Positions 15,044 through 22,192 of a stretch of 22,192 nt of DNA are shown piece after piece. Every line of letters begins with the position of its first letter. The stretch's first letter is position 1. Origin of the DNA: an uncultured Muribaculaceae bacterium (GTDB lineage: Bacteria > Bacteroidota > Bacteroidia > Bacteroidales > Muribaculaceae); contig CAJTZQ010000061.1 of the NCBI GenBank assembly GCA_910583795.1, forward strand, positions 1-22,192, in the 5' to 3' direction. The position numbers and the translations under genes are program-made. The notes below the pieces were generated by a model. It ran no database searches. It had not been told where the DNA came from and saw only the letters and a program-made list of their open reading frames with translations.

Positions 15044-15997
15044 TTACTTCTTGAGGTTGAGAAGACAGTCGGTGACGTGGTCTTCGATGCGTGCTGCAAG
15101 ATCGGCGCCTTCAGCCTTGACGAATTTCTTACCGGTCACATGCTCGTAGAGCTCGATATAACGCTCGGATACGCTTTCAATAAATTCAGGGGTCATCTCA
15201 GGAACAACCTGTCCCTCCTTACCCATGAAATTATGGTCGATGAGCCATTGGCGAACAAACTCCTTGCTGAGCTGACGCTGCTCCTCGCCTTTCTCGAAAC
15301 GCTCCTGATAACCGTCGGCATAGAAATAGCGTGAGGAGTCGGGAGTGTGAATCTCATCGATAAGGATCACTTTGCCGTCGCGGAGACCGAACTCATATTT
15401 TGTGTCAACGAGGATAAGACCTTTTTCAGCAGCCATCTTTGTACCGAGTGCGAAAAGCTTGCGGGTGTAATCTTCCATCACCTTGTAGTTTTCTTCACTC
15501 ACGAGCCCCTGAGCGATGATCTCTTCACGGGAGATGTTTTCGTCATGACCCTCGGCAGCCTTAGTGGTGGGGGTGATGATTGGTTCGGGGAAACGTTCGT
15601 TCTCACGCATTCCGTCAGGAAGTTTCACACCACAGAGTTCACGGCATCCATTTTTATACTCACGCCATGCACTGCCTGTAAGATAACCACGGATAATCAT
15701 TTCGACCGGGAAAGATTCCGCCTTCAGACCTACGGTCACCATCGGATCGGGAACAGCAAGTTTCCAGTTGGGAACGATTTCCGCAGAAGCATCAAGGAAG
15801 TATGCTGCAATCTGATTCAACACCTGTCCTTTGTAGGGGATACCTTCGGGGAGGATCACGTCGAAAGCTGAGATACGATCTGTAGCGACCATCACCATAA
15901 CATCATCGTTAATAGTGTATACGTCGCGAACTTTACCATGATAAACGGCGGTCTGACCGGGGAATTGGAAATCGGTCTTTACCAATGTAGTTGCCAT
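15044..15997 (-). CDS. purC: Phosphoribosylaminoimidazole-succinocarboxamide synthase (SAICAR synthetase)
   Basis: PurC joins CAIR and aspartate with ATP to make SAICAR, a step of de novo purine synthesis in the cytoplasm. The 317-residue protein shows the family blocks in order: YHGKVRDVY (ATP-binding start, about 19-27), ATDRISAFDV (about 39-48), PVEMIIRGYLTGSAWREY (about 96-113), and the signature LVDTKYEFG with LIDEIHTPDSSRY (about 195-222). The length is normal for Bacteroidota. It is a single gene with the shared terminator behind it. Its upstream region on the minus strand includes the 33-nt repeat and the 16185-16223 hairpin, which could form part of a leader. Confidence 0.96.
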   Translation of the reverse strand: MATTLVKTDFQFPGQTAVYHGKVRDVYTINDDVMVMVATDRISAFDVILPEGIPYKGQVLNQIAAYFLDASAEIVPNWKLAVPDPMVTVGLKAESFPVEMIIRGYLTGSAWREYKNGCRELCGVKLPDGMRENERFPEPIITPTTKAAEGHDENISREEIIAQGLVSEENYKVMEDYTRKLFALGTKMAAEKGLILVDTKYEFGLRDGKVILIDEIHTPDSSRYFYADGYQERFEKGEEQRQLSKEFVRQWLIDHNFMGKEGQVVPEMTPEFIESVSERYIELYEHVTGKKFVKAEGADLAARIEDHVTDCLLNLKK

Positions 15998-16116
15998 AGC
16001 TGATGAATATGTTTAGAAATTTTTCGCGAATTTAGTCATTTTTACTGAAATAATTAAAGAAGTCATTTAAACTTTTTTGCGGAGATTGATTTTCTTGTGG
16101 CTTTTTACCTTGAAAG

Positions 16117-16149
16117 ACCTCTTTTTCAATCTTCCGCCATCTTTTCGGT
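16117..16149. repeat. Right copy of the 33-nt direct repeat
   Basis: This segment matches positions 1-33 at 31 of 33 bases in the same orientation. It lies between purC and trpB2, inside a 519-nt region (15998-16516) with no convincing gene. A minus-strand frame (16032-16238) stays open through it but begins at TTG or inside a hairpin. Confidence 0.6.
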
Positions 16150-16184
16150 AAATTTTCGCTTGCTAAAGTTGAATTTGTCACTAC

Positions 16185-16223
16185 GAAACCGCTTTCTCGA
16201 TATCGCATCGGGAAAGCGGTTTC
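16185..16223. terminator. Strong 17-bp stem-loop in the purC-trpB2 intergenic region
   Basis: GAAACCGCTTTCTCGAT (16185-16201) pairs with ATCGGGAAAGCGGTTTC (16207-16223): 17 bp with a single G-U pair and a 5-nt loop. TGTTTTATT follows on the plus strand, so it looks like a plus-strand terminator, yet no plus-strand gene precedes it. It may end an unseen small RNA or protect the purC-side transcript. Confidence 0.6.
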
Positions 16224-16477
16224 TGTTTTATTAATCAATTCAATTCTTGCATGTATCTGTATTCTTCATATTCTGTTATTATAACAAATATTGCGGTTTA
16301 ACTATTGTTAATTTAAATATTTAATACTTAAGCGGCAAATAAAACAGATGGTAAACTGCAGGGTGAATAAGTGGCAAAGTATGCGCTTTTAATTATTTGT
16401 CGGGATTATATCCCAATTTCAGGGCGCGCGGATAATATTTTTTGACTTGAAAGTAATGAATTTTAGTAGATTTTGTA

Positions 16478-16485
16478 TAATTTTG
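16478..16485 (+). promoter_or_regulatory. -7 box of trpB2
   Basis: TAATTTTG matches TAnnTTTG and lies 31 nt before the trpB2 ATG, so the leader would be only about 25 nt. That is too short for a transcriptional attenuator. No good -33 element is visible at the usual spacing. Upstream, 16333-16402 has a weak long-range inverted repeat (CGGCAAATAA / TTATTTGTCG). Confidence 0.5.
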
Positions 16486-16516
16486 CAGATGGATAGGATA
16501 TTGTTAATAAAAATAC

Positions 16517-17881
16517 ATGGAATCGAAGAAATTTTTACTTCAAGAAAAAGACATACCTACAGCATGGTATAACATTTTGGCAGAAATGCCGGTCAAACCT
16601 CGCCCTCTTCTCAACCCTGCCACCAAGGAGCCCCTAAAGGCAGAAGACCTTTATCCCCTTTTCTCGGAAGAGGTGTCTCGTCAGGAGTTTAATGATAAAG
16701 ATAAATGGATTGAAATCCCTGAGGAAGTCAGAGAAATGTATCGCATCTGGCGTCCTACACCGCTTGTGCGTGCATACGGTCTTGAAAAGGCGCTCGACAC
16801 GAAGGCTCATATCTATTTCAAGAACGAAAGTGTCAGCCCTGTAGGGTCTCATAAGTTGAATTCAGCTATTCCCCAGGCTTATTATGCAAAGAAGCAGGGT
16901 GTGACAAATATCACTACCGAGACAGGTGCCGGGCAGTGGGGTGCCGCCCTTTCTCTTGCAGCAAAGCATTTCGGACTTGAACTTGCCGTATATATGGTGA
17001 AGGTGAGCTATCATCAGAAACCATATCGCCGTTCCATTATGGAAACGTATGGTGCTGAGGTGATTGCATCTCCAAGTATGTCAACGAAAGCGGGTAGAAA
17101 AATAATTACTGATCACCCAAATTATCAGGGATCACTCGGAACGGCAATCTCTGAGGCTGTCGAACTTGCCATGAGCACTCCCAATTGCAAGTATACCCTC
17201 GGTTCTGTTCTTAATCATGTGGCTCTTCATCAGACTGTAATCGGTCTGGAGGCGGAACGTCAGATGGAGATGGCGGAAGAATATCCCGATATCGTGATCG
17301 GATGTTTCGGCGGCGGCAGTAATTTCTCCGGTATTACATTCCCGTTCATCCGTCATAATTTCACCGGCGAGCGCAACACACGCTTTATAGCTGCCGAACC
17401 TCAGTCATGTCCTAAACTGACACGCGGAGTATTGCAATATGACTTCGGTGATGAAGCCGGTTACACTCCCCTTATTCCTATGTATACTCTGGGTCATGAT
17501 TTCGCTCCCGCAAATATCCATGCCGGTGGTCTTCGATATCATGGTGCCGGGGCTGTCGTGAGCCAATTGCGTTCTCAAGGTTTGATCGAGGCGGTTGATA
17601 TACCACAGACCGAGACATTTGCTGCCGCTCATCTTTTTGCACGTAGCGAGGGTATAATCCCGGCTCCTGAAAGCAGCCATGCTATTGCCACGGCAATCCG
17701 CGAGGCTAAGAGGGCTAACGAAGAGGGAACAGCTCCTGTCATTCTGTTCAACCTCTCAGGTCACGGACTTATCGATATGGCTGCATACGACCAATATCAC
17801 ACCGGAGATCTTTCCGACTATCAAGTGCCGGAGGAAGAGATAAAGGGTAATACCGATAAACTTGATAAAATTATCAAATAA
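16517..17881 (+). CDS. trpB: Tryptophan synthase beta chain, TrpB2 type
   Basis: This 454-residue PLP enzyme belongs to the TrpB2 group, which condenses indole and serine to tryptophan. The PLP-binding lysine is Lys113 in GSHKLNSA, ETGAGQWG at 135-142 is the active-site glycine-rich segment, and GGGSN at 265-269 binds the cofactor phosphate. The long N-terminal extension and length above 430 residues separate TrpB2 from ordinary TrpB1 (about 400). No trpA or other trp gene is near, fitting the common finding that TrpB2 is encoded alone and may salvage free indole without an alpha subunit. It has its own promoter and terminator. Confidence 0.95.
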   Translation: MESKKFLLQEKDIPTAWYNILAEMPVKPRPLLNPATKEPLKAEDLYPLFSEEVSRQEFNDKDKWIEIPEEVREMYRIWRPTPLVRAYGLEKALDTKAHIYFKNESVSPVGSHKLNSAIPQAYYAKKQGVTNITTETGAGQWGAALSLAAKHFGLELAVYMVKVSYHQKPYRRSIMETYGAEVIASPSMSTKAGRKIITDHPNYQGSLGTAISEAVELAMSTPNCKYTLGSVLNHVALHQTVIGLEAERQMEMAEEYPDIVIGCFGGGSNFSGITFPFIRHNFTGERNTRFIAAEPQSCPKLTRGVLQYDFGDEAGYTPLIPMYTLGHDFAPANIHAGGLRYHGAGAVVSQLRSQGLIEAVDIPQTETFAAAHLFARSEGIIPAPESSHAIATAIREAKRANEEGTAPVILFNLSGHGLIDMAAYDQYHTGDLSDYQVPEEEIKGNTDKLDKIIK

Positions 17882-17904
17882 TCAAGATAATCGTAATTAA
17901 AGTG

Positions 17905-17935
17905 AAAAGGCGATCCAATCGGACCGCCTTTTTCT
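17905..17935. terminator. Terminator after trpB2, probably bidirectional
   Basis: AAAAGGCGATCC (17905-17916) and GGACCGCCTTTT (17921-17932) form a 12-bp stem with one A-C mismatch and a 4-nt loop, followed by TC and more T residues. It ends 11 nt before the stop of the small minus-strand gene, so it may serve both. Confidence 0.85.
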
Positions 17936-17945
17936 TTTTGAATTA

Positions 17946-18113
17946 TCATTTAGAGAATTTATCGTGAATGAACTCGGTAGCTTTCTCTTTCACTGTTTCT
18001 ATAACTTCTTTGCCTTTATCTGTCTCGGCAAATTCCTGAACTTTTTCTACCACTTCTTTTACCTTCCCGTCTTTAAGGAGATCAGAAGCTTTGTCTTTCA
18101 ATTCTTCAAACAT
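17946..18113 (-). CDS. 55-residue charged helical protein of unknown function
   Basis: An ATG at 18113 opens a 55-codon frame (begins MFEELKDKASDLLKDGKVKE, ends HDKFSK). The peptide is about half Lys, Glu and Asp, with hydrophobic residues at heptad-like spacing (FEELKDKASDLL, VVEKVQEF, VIETVKEKATEFI), so one or two amphipathic helices are expected. It has no signal peptide and no Cys or Trp. The pattern vaguely resembles small CsbD-like or MT0933-type helical proteins, but I do not recognise a family. It lies convergent to trpB2 and shares its terminator. The regular coding pattern and clean ends support a real gene although it is short. Confidence 0.65.
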   Translation of the reverse strand: MFEELKDKASDLLKDGKVKEVVEKVQEFAETDKGKEVIETVKEKATEFIHDKFSK

Positions 18114-18183
18114 AACTATAAGATTTTGGTGATGTCAATATAACAACTAATTCAGAGTTAAGGTTGAATCTGAAAGGATAAGT

Positions 18184-18216
18184 AAAAGTTGTTGCACGCT
18201 TATTGGCTTGCACAAC
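18184..18216 (-). terminator. Possible terminator after the AraC-domain regulator
   Basis: On the minus strand GTTGTGCAAGC and GCGTGCAACAAC form an imperfect stem (one mismatch, one bulge) with a 6-nt loop, followed by TTTTACTT. It lies 23 nt after the regulator's stop codon. Confidence 0.4.
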
Positions 18217-18238
18217 ATAATACGAGCAAGAATCTTAT

Positions 18239-18778
18239 TTAAGGCGAATAATGTTGAAATTGCGATGGCTTGCAACCATAGCGTTCCTGAAAACATTTGC
18301 TCATATAGCTTGTGGTGCTGAAGCCGCATCTTTCCGCAATCTCTGTGACCGACAGTTTGCCTTCCTTTAGAAGTGTCGCGGCTTTCCGTAGCCGAATATC
18401 GCGTATGAACAGGCTCGGGGAACGATCGAGCAGCATGGTCAGCTTGCGATAAAGTCCGGTACGATCCATACATAAATCCGCGCTAAGTTGTACTACCGAA
18501 TACCCCGGAGTGTCGAGATTCTGTTCCACCAGTTCCATGGCACGGGCTATAAAAGCTTTATCTTCATCAGAAAGTCCGTCATAGGATTCCCTTTTTTCTT
18601 CTTCCGGCTCTCGGTCAGTTGTAGGAGACTCGGATTTATACCTGTCTACTTCCTCGATAAGTTGATGTATACGTGATAGAAGATTTGCTTCCCTTTGTTC
18701 CGCTTCGATACGTTTTTTTTGCATGTCTGACATATGTCTTAATTCCTGCAAACACACCTGATATAAATAGTAGGGCAT
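18239..18778 (-). CDS. AraC-type DNA-binding C-terminal part of the split membrane regulator
   Basis: This frame encodes the coiled coil RIEAEQREANLLSRIHQLIEEVDRY, an acidic linker, and a full AraC/XylS DNA-binding domain. The first helix-turn-helix is around YSVVQLSADLCMDRTGLYRKL. The second is in the conserved KLSVTEIAERCGFSTTSYMSKCFQERYGCKPSQF. It overlaps the 630-residue sensor frame in another phase, and the residues before the A8 tract (MPYYLYQVCLQELRHMSDM) have no sense in this frame. The real protein probably enters it from the sensor frame at 18713-18720. If the ATG at 18778 or 18730 is used instead, a soluble DNA-binding fragment would be made. The targets are unknown. Confidence 0.85.
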   Translation of the reverse strand: MPYYLYQVCLQELRHMSDMQKKRIEAEQREANLLSRIHQLIEEVDRYKSESPTTDREPEEEKRESYDGLSDEDKAFIARAMELVEQNLDTPGYSVVQLSADLCMDRTGLYRKLTMLLDRSPSLFIRDIRLRKAATLLKEGKLSVTEIAERCGFSTTSYMSKCFQERYGCKPSQFQHYSP

Positions 18779-20528
18779 ATATACACCATGCTAATGTAGT
18801 GGCCCACCAAGGATGAAGTATTGTAATCTTTAATGACACATCAGGATAGCTGTCGTCTGAAGCCAATTTTACTCTGAAGATATAATCTCCCGGTGGGATG
18901 GCGGTGTAGGAGGTGGTGAGCATCCTGTCTTTGATTTCTGAATAAGAGGCTTCTCTCCAATCAGGGTCGATTCCTTCGAGCATGAAAAAGAATTGAGGAT
19001 CCGGAATTGAATAATCAGGATCTGTGACTTCAAACGTGATAAAGTTTTGATTGTATGGAAGGATGATGGAAGAGGTCTGTGAAAGTGTTTTCCGCAACAA
19101 GACATCTCCTGAATATTCTTTCAAAGGCTCAATCCTTTCTGCATTCACAAGAATTCCCGAAAGAAACGGCTTACGCGGCGATGATAGCTTCGGGGTTGAA
19201 TCATTAGGAATAAATATGTTGTAAAAATCGGGTTCGTCAAAAAATACCCCTCCCCGGCTCGATACGAATGATGCCTCGCTTCCATATTCCCCGGCATAGC
19301 TTGTGGCAATGTCGTAATCGTCAATTATTTTAATAGAAGGGTTGTTGTCTGAGGGTAATACGAGTTTTGATCTTCGCCCGTTTCTATTTAACCTTATTGT
19401 CCCGTCTTGATCTTCTGAAAAGACTGATTCCAGGTCTGGTGATACTCTTCTTTCGTCTTGACTTTTCGCTAAAGAGAAATGTTTATATAGATATGGATTG
19501 TAATAAAAAATTCCCCGGTGGTATGTGCCTATCCAGATACCGCCTGATTTGTCTACGGCTATTGAACTTAGTTCCGAAGCAAGCAAATTGCCTGTACGTG
19601 TACGGAGGTGGGGTATATGGCTTACTGAATAGGTTTGTGGATTTATGAAAATGAGTCCGGTGGTCGTACTGATGAAGATGACACTGTCAGCTATGGCAAG
19701 AGTGTTTAGCCTCAAATTGGATTCCAATATTTTTGTCCATTTTTGAGAAGATGGATCAAATAGGAAAAATCCCCCGATATTGCCGTTCCTGATCTGATAA
19801 AACCCATCTTTTGACTCCACCATGTGTGATGTGAACTCATATTTCGGTTGTTCTTCAGCGGTGTATGCCGGAATTGAATACAACTCTTTCCTTGTCTTAA
19901 GGTTTTCAGCGCTCACAATGCCGGAACGATAGAACAGATATAGTTTATCATGACGTGACGCTAAATCCAGCAAATCTCCGTTATCCTTGTCAAGTCGGAT
20001 AGATCGTTTGGAATCCGGTTGAATAAGCAGATTTCCTGCCACAATCCATATTTTTCCAGCAGAATCGGCAAATAGATTATCTGCCTTCGCTGTTACTCCA
20101 CACTCATTTAGTAGCCTGCCGATATCTGTTGAAAACATTTCTGTTTCAAGATCAACACACTGCAACTCGTACCTGTTTTTAATCCAGAGATATCTTCCAT
20201 CGTGGGTGACGTATAGATGATGGAAGCCGTCGTAAGCTGAAAGGGGATACCGGTCGCCTGTGACTTTATAAAGATGGGTGAATCTTGAACCGTCGAATAA
20301 ATCCACCCCCGATTCGGTGGCAAATGCCATTCTACCGTCGTTGAGTTGCAGAATACTCCTTATCTGAGGGTCTGCCTCGCCAGGCAGTTTTGAGAAAAGA
20401 TAATTGTCAGTTATGGAAGCTTTCCCCACGTGAATGCCGGTCAATACAACGAGGAATAAAACTACTTCCCTCATACACGATTGCACAAAGGATAAGATGT
20501 TTCTTGATTTCTTGAAGAAATCCGGCAT
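18636..20528 (-). CDS. Sensor part of a propeller / Y_Y_Y membrane regulator, frameshifted
   Basis: This 630-residue frame has an N-terminal signal or anchor (MREVVLFLVVLTGIHVGKA from the ATG at 20474; the ATG at 20528 is also possible). Beta-propeller repeats of the two-component-regulator type follow (for example SGGIWIGTYHRGIFYYNP), then a Y_Y_Y domain (about 500-568). A membrane helix at about 574-596 (WWATTLAWCIYALLFISGVF) is next. After Lys605, at an A8 tract, this frame runs into a 25-residue low-complexity tail (TYRSGTKGSKSS and on) unlike a protein end. Removing one A joins it to the coiled coil and AraC domain, giving a 762-residue one-component membrane regulator that senses a periplasmic ligand and binds DNA in the cytoplasm. 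It has no histidine kinase or receiver domain. No polysaccharide locus is adjacent. Confidence 0.82.
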   Translation of the reverse strand: MPDFFKKSRNILSFVQSCMREVVLFLVVLTGIHVGKASITDNYLFSKLPGEADPQIRSILQLNDGRMAFATESGVDLFDGSRFTHLYKVTGDRYPLSAYDGFHHLYVTHDGRYLWIKNRYELQCVDLETEMFSTDIGRLLNECGVTAKADNLFADSAGKIWIVAGNLLIQPDSKRSIRLDKDNGDLLDLASRHDKLYLFYRSGIVSAENLKTRKELYSIPAYTAEEQPKYEFTSHMVESKDGFYQIRNGNIGGFFLFDPSSQKWTKILESNLRLNTLAIADSVIFISTTTGLIFINPQTYSVSHIPHLRTRTGNLLASELSSIAVDKSGGIWIGTYHRGIFYYNPYLYKHFSLAKSQDERRVSPDLESVFSEDQDGTIRLNRNGRRSKLVLPSDNNPSIKIIDDYDIATSYAGEYGSEASFVSSRGGVFFDEPDFYNIFIPNDSTPKLSSPRKPFLSGILVNAERIEPLKEYSGDVLLRKTLSQTSSIILPYNQNFITFEVTDPDYSIPDPQFFFMLEGIDPDWREASYSEIKDRMLTTSYTAIPPGDYIFRVKLASDDSYPDVSLKITILHPWWATTLAWCIYALLFISGVFAGIKTYVRHAKKTYRSGTKGSKSSITYTSTYRGSRQV

Positions 20529-20546
20529 TGAAAGAATGCAGGGATG

Positions 20547-20813
20547 TCAGTCTGTAAACACGTATTCTGCAGCTACAGATTCAATGGCATCCGGATCCGG
20601 TTCCCAACTGCCGGGATTTTCAGTGCTCATGCACACGAGATCCATCACAGGATAATAGTCGGAGTCTGGAAGATCATTCTCCGGATCGGCAATCTCCATA
20701 TCCCATGTCAGGGTGTTGATCTGAATTTGGACATTGTCGGTGTAAGCTTCTTCTTCTTCTATGTATTCTTTTACAATGGATGTGAGATTCTCGATGAAGG
20801 TTTTTGTGTCCAT
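20547..20813 (-). CDS. Small acidic protein of unknown function
   Basis: This 88-residue protein (starts MDTKTFIENLTSIVKEYIEE) is strongly acidic, with runs such as EYIEEEEAY and DPENDLPDSDYYP, and ends EYVFTD. It has no signal peptide, membrane segment or recognisable motif; an N-terminal helix followed by beta strands (NVQIQINTLTWDMEI) is plausible. I chose the ATG at 20813; the same frame opens at a GTG at 20870, but that stretch reads like non-coding A/T/G-rich repeats (TTTTGAG, TTTGAGA). It sits just upstream of the split regulator on the same strand, 18 nt from that gene's start, so they may be co-transcribed. No function is proposed. Confidence 0.6.
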   Translation of the reverse strand: MDTKTFIENLTSIVKEYIEEEEAYTDNVQIQINTLTWDMEIADPENDLPDSDYYPVMDLVCMSTENPGSWEPDPDAIESVAAEYVFTD

Positions 20814-20923
20814 GATTTTTAAAGTTTTGAGTTGTGAGAAATGAGTTTTGAGATTTGAGATTGTGCTCACTTCGTTCGCACCACGTTCAGATCGGAAATC
20901 TTTTTCTCTCTTTTCTGAAGTAT

Positions 20924-21529
20924 TTAGAAATCGAAGAGAAGTGTGGCTGAGATATTCCAGGCATTTGTGCGTAGAGTGGCATCTTGATTTCCGGGATAAC
21001 TGTCTATGGTATTTCCGAGTCCGAAACGGTATCCACCTGTAATCTGAATGAAATTCACGATGTCGAAACCGATACCCACGTCCCAGCCGGGTTGTATCTT
21101 TTTAGACGACATTGGGGCTTTAGCGTCATTCCCGATGCGGAAAGCCACCGATGGACCGGTATAGACCATTGGTCCGAAAAGGTCATGAAAAGATTTGATC
21201 CAGAATTTATATTTGAGATGCAAAGGCACTTCGATGAAATTTCTTCCGAAACTTACAGGAGATTTGCTATCTTCTGAGAGACGGGAGTTATAGCGCGTGT
21301 AAAGCACGGCTATGTCGGGTGCGAAACCGCATTGCGGCATTTGGTATTCAAGCACAAGACCGCCGCTGAAACCGCTTCTGTTGCATAGGGATGCGTTGGC
21401 GGCGTCATTCAGTTTCGCAGCTGCGATATCTCCACCAAATCTAAAACCGTAGCGAAGTTGTGCCGGTGCGCTCACTGCACACAAAGTCGGCAGGAGCAAA
21501 ATAAAAAGGAATCGTAATAATCTTTTCAT
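20924..21529 (-). CDS. Outer-membrane beta-barrel protein (PorT-like family)
   Basis: This 201-residue protein has a signal peptide (MKRLLRFLFILLLPTLCAVS, cleaved near APA-QL) and then about eight amphipathic strands, typical of the small barrel family widespread in Bacteroidota. LRYGFRFGGDIAAA, FSGGLVLEYQM and FIEVPLHLKYKF are typical strands, and the final strand NISATLLFDF ends in the C-terminal Phe expected for BAM-dependent insertion. KIQPGWDVGIGFDIVNF fits a late hairpin. The function is unknown. It is followed at about 110 nt by the small acidic gene and preceded by the MFS transporter on the same strand. Confidence 0.85.
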   Translation of the reverse strand: MKRLLRFLFILLLPTLCAVSAPAQLRYGFRFGGDIAAAKLNDAANASLCNRSGFSGGLVLEYQMPQCGFAPDIAVLYTRYNSRLSEDSKSPVSFGRNFIEVPLHLKYKFWIKSFHDLFGPMVYTGPSVAFRIGNDAKAPMSSKKIQPGWDVGIGFDIVNFIQITGGYRFGLGNTIDSYPGNQDATLRTNAWNISATLLFDF

Positions 21530-21599
21530 ATTTTCTTAACGTGTGCGGTTGTCCAGATATTGAAGCGGCCTGAATTTTATTTTGAATGTAATCTTAAGT

Positions 21600-22192
21600 T
21601 TATTTCTGGTTTTCTGAATTTGTCAGTTTAACGCTAAGCAATGTCGACACTAAAACCAATATGGCAAGAATCCCTATTGTGATGGCTGTGGAATGGTAGA
21701 TGTCATTTAGACCGACCAGCGGGCTGACCACTGCACCGAATATGTATCCGGCAATCCCCACCAATGCCGAGGCGTCGCCTGCACATTCTCTCCCCTCGTT
21801 CATGGCAAGAGTGTTACCTGTGGTGAACATCATACCCAGGCACAGTAGCATCGGCAGATTTAATCCTTCATATACCCAGATGTTGTCTTTAAGATAGAAG
21901 CAAGCAAATTGTATCGCCACCACTCCGGTTAAAGCAATAGCCCCGACTTTCGCCGCTTTTATTAGGGGATTGAATTTCAAGGCAAGCATCGATCCGCATG
22001 CCACGAACAGAGCGTTGAATCCCATGAAAAGCCCGAATTGTAATTGTGTGTAGCCGTAATGATCCTGAATGATGAATGGTGCTGAAGCGATGTATGCGAA
22101 AAGTATGCCTAAAGCTGTGCCTTTCATCAATGTATACATTAAGTAATTCAGAAAAATAAATGAACATATCAGGCTCTTTTGGAAAAATTGAT
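21600..22192 (-). CDS. MFS transporter, Bcr/CflA drug-resistance type (N-terminal part beyond window)
   Basis: The frame is open from the right edge to the stop at 21600, giving about 196 C-terminal residues; the beginning of the gene lies outside the window. An internal Met at 22139 (MYTLMKG) is not the start, because the preceding codons (QFFQKSLICSFIFLNYL) remain open and fit the membrane-entry segment. Five or six membrane helices are visible, for example GILFAYIASAPFIIQ, LQFGLFMGFNALFVACGSML, VSPLVGLND and ITIGILAILVLVSTLLSV. The APFIIQDHYGYTQLQFGLFM and GNTLAMNEGRECAGDASALVG segments match Bcr/CflA-type proton-coupled drug exporters of the inner membrane. The substrate is unknown. Confidence 0.85.
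   Translation of the reverse strand, partial: QFFQKSLICSFIFLNYLMYTLMKGTALGILFAYIASAPFIIQDHYGYTQLQFGLFMGFNALFVACGSMLALKFNPLIKAAKVGAIALTGVVAIQFACFYLKDNIWVYEGLNLPMLLCLGMMFTTGNTLAMNEGRECAGDASALVGIAGYIFGAVVSPLVGLNDIYHSTAITIGILAILVLVSTLLSVKLTNSENQK

Noticed and set aside
16032..16238. 68-codon minus-strand frame spanning the right repeat copy
   Set aside because: It starts at TTG, or at an ATG inside the loop of the 16185-16223 hairpin, and lacks a recognisable domain. The conserved PKRWRKI segment may only reflect the DNA repeat. A real small gene is not excluded.
16348..16392. Possible trp leader peptide (MVNCRVNKWQSMRF)
   Set aside because: It has only one Trp codon and lies upstream of the predicted trpB2 -7 box, so it would not be in the transcript; no terminator/antiterminator pair follows.
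20814..20870. GTG start for the small acidic protein
   Set aside because: The added 19 residues derive from TTTTGAG/TTTGAGA-like non-coding repeats; the ATG at 20813 starts a normal N-terminus.

Overview
The window looks like chromosome of a gut-type Bacteroidales, probably near Muribaculaceae (inference). It has a NigD-like lipoprotein, an ECF sigma factor paired with a membrane/beta-barrel protein, GH2 and tandem GH43 enzymes with signal peptides, a propeller/Y_Y_Y/AraC membrane regulator and a CfxA/CblA-type class A beta-lactamase. Several genes are preceded by TAnnTTTG -7 boxes of Bacteroidota, and Shine-Dalgarno sites are largely absent. No rRNA, tRNA, transposase, phage gene or CRISPR was seen.

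Layout. 1-193: non-coding, with a 33-nt repeat shared with 16117-16149 and a nested inverted repeat. 194-4925: a block that looks richer in A+T than the middle of the window, with three drug-modifying-enzyme homologues. A GNAT acetyltransferase and a class A beta-lactamase lie on the minus strand; a Vat-like hexapeptide acetyltransferase and a GH2 beta-galactosidase (8-nt overlap) lie on the plus strand. The two arms diverge from a perfect 15-bp inverted repeat whose arms each carry a -7 box. 5013-7667 (minus): NigD-like lipoprotein, ECF sigma factor, and a protein joining an anti-sigma-like cytoplasmic segment, one membrane helix and a C-terminal beta-barrel. 7929-9404: M61 peptidase lacking a PDZ domain. 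9537-11438 (minus): tandem GH43 protein.

11796-14933 is a tight operon (1-nt overlap, then 1-nt gap): a KduD/gluconate-5-dehydrogenase-like SDR, an orphan galactitol-type PTS EIIC permease, and a KduI isomerase that carries a signal peptide but keeps all four metal ligands. The simplest reading is uronate breakdown split across the inner membrane: isomerisation in the periplasm, uptake by a PTS-type permease without phosphotransfer partners, reduction in the cytoplasm. This is the most interesting system in the window.

15044-17881 holds purC (minus) and an isolated trpB2 (plus), separated by about 520 nt with a strong hairpin and the second repeat copy. On the minus strand from 17946 there follow a 55-residue helical protein, a membrane regulator split by a one-base shift at an A8 tract, a small acidic protein, an outer-membrane beta-barrel protein, and the C-terminal part of an MFS (Bcr/CflA-like) transporter that runs off the right edge.
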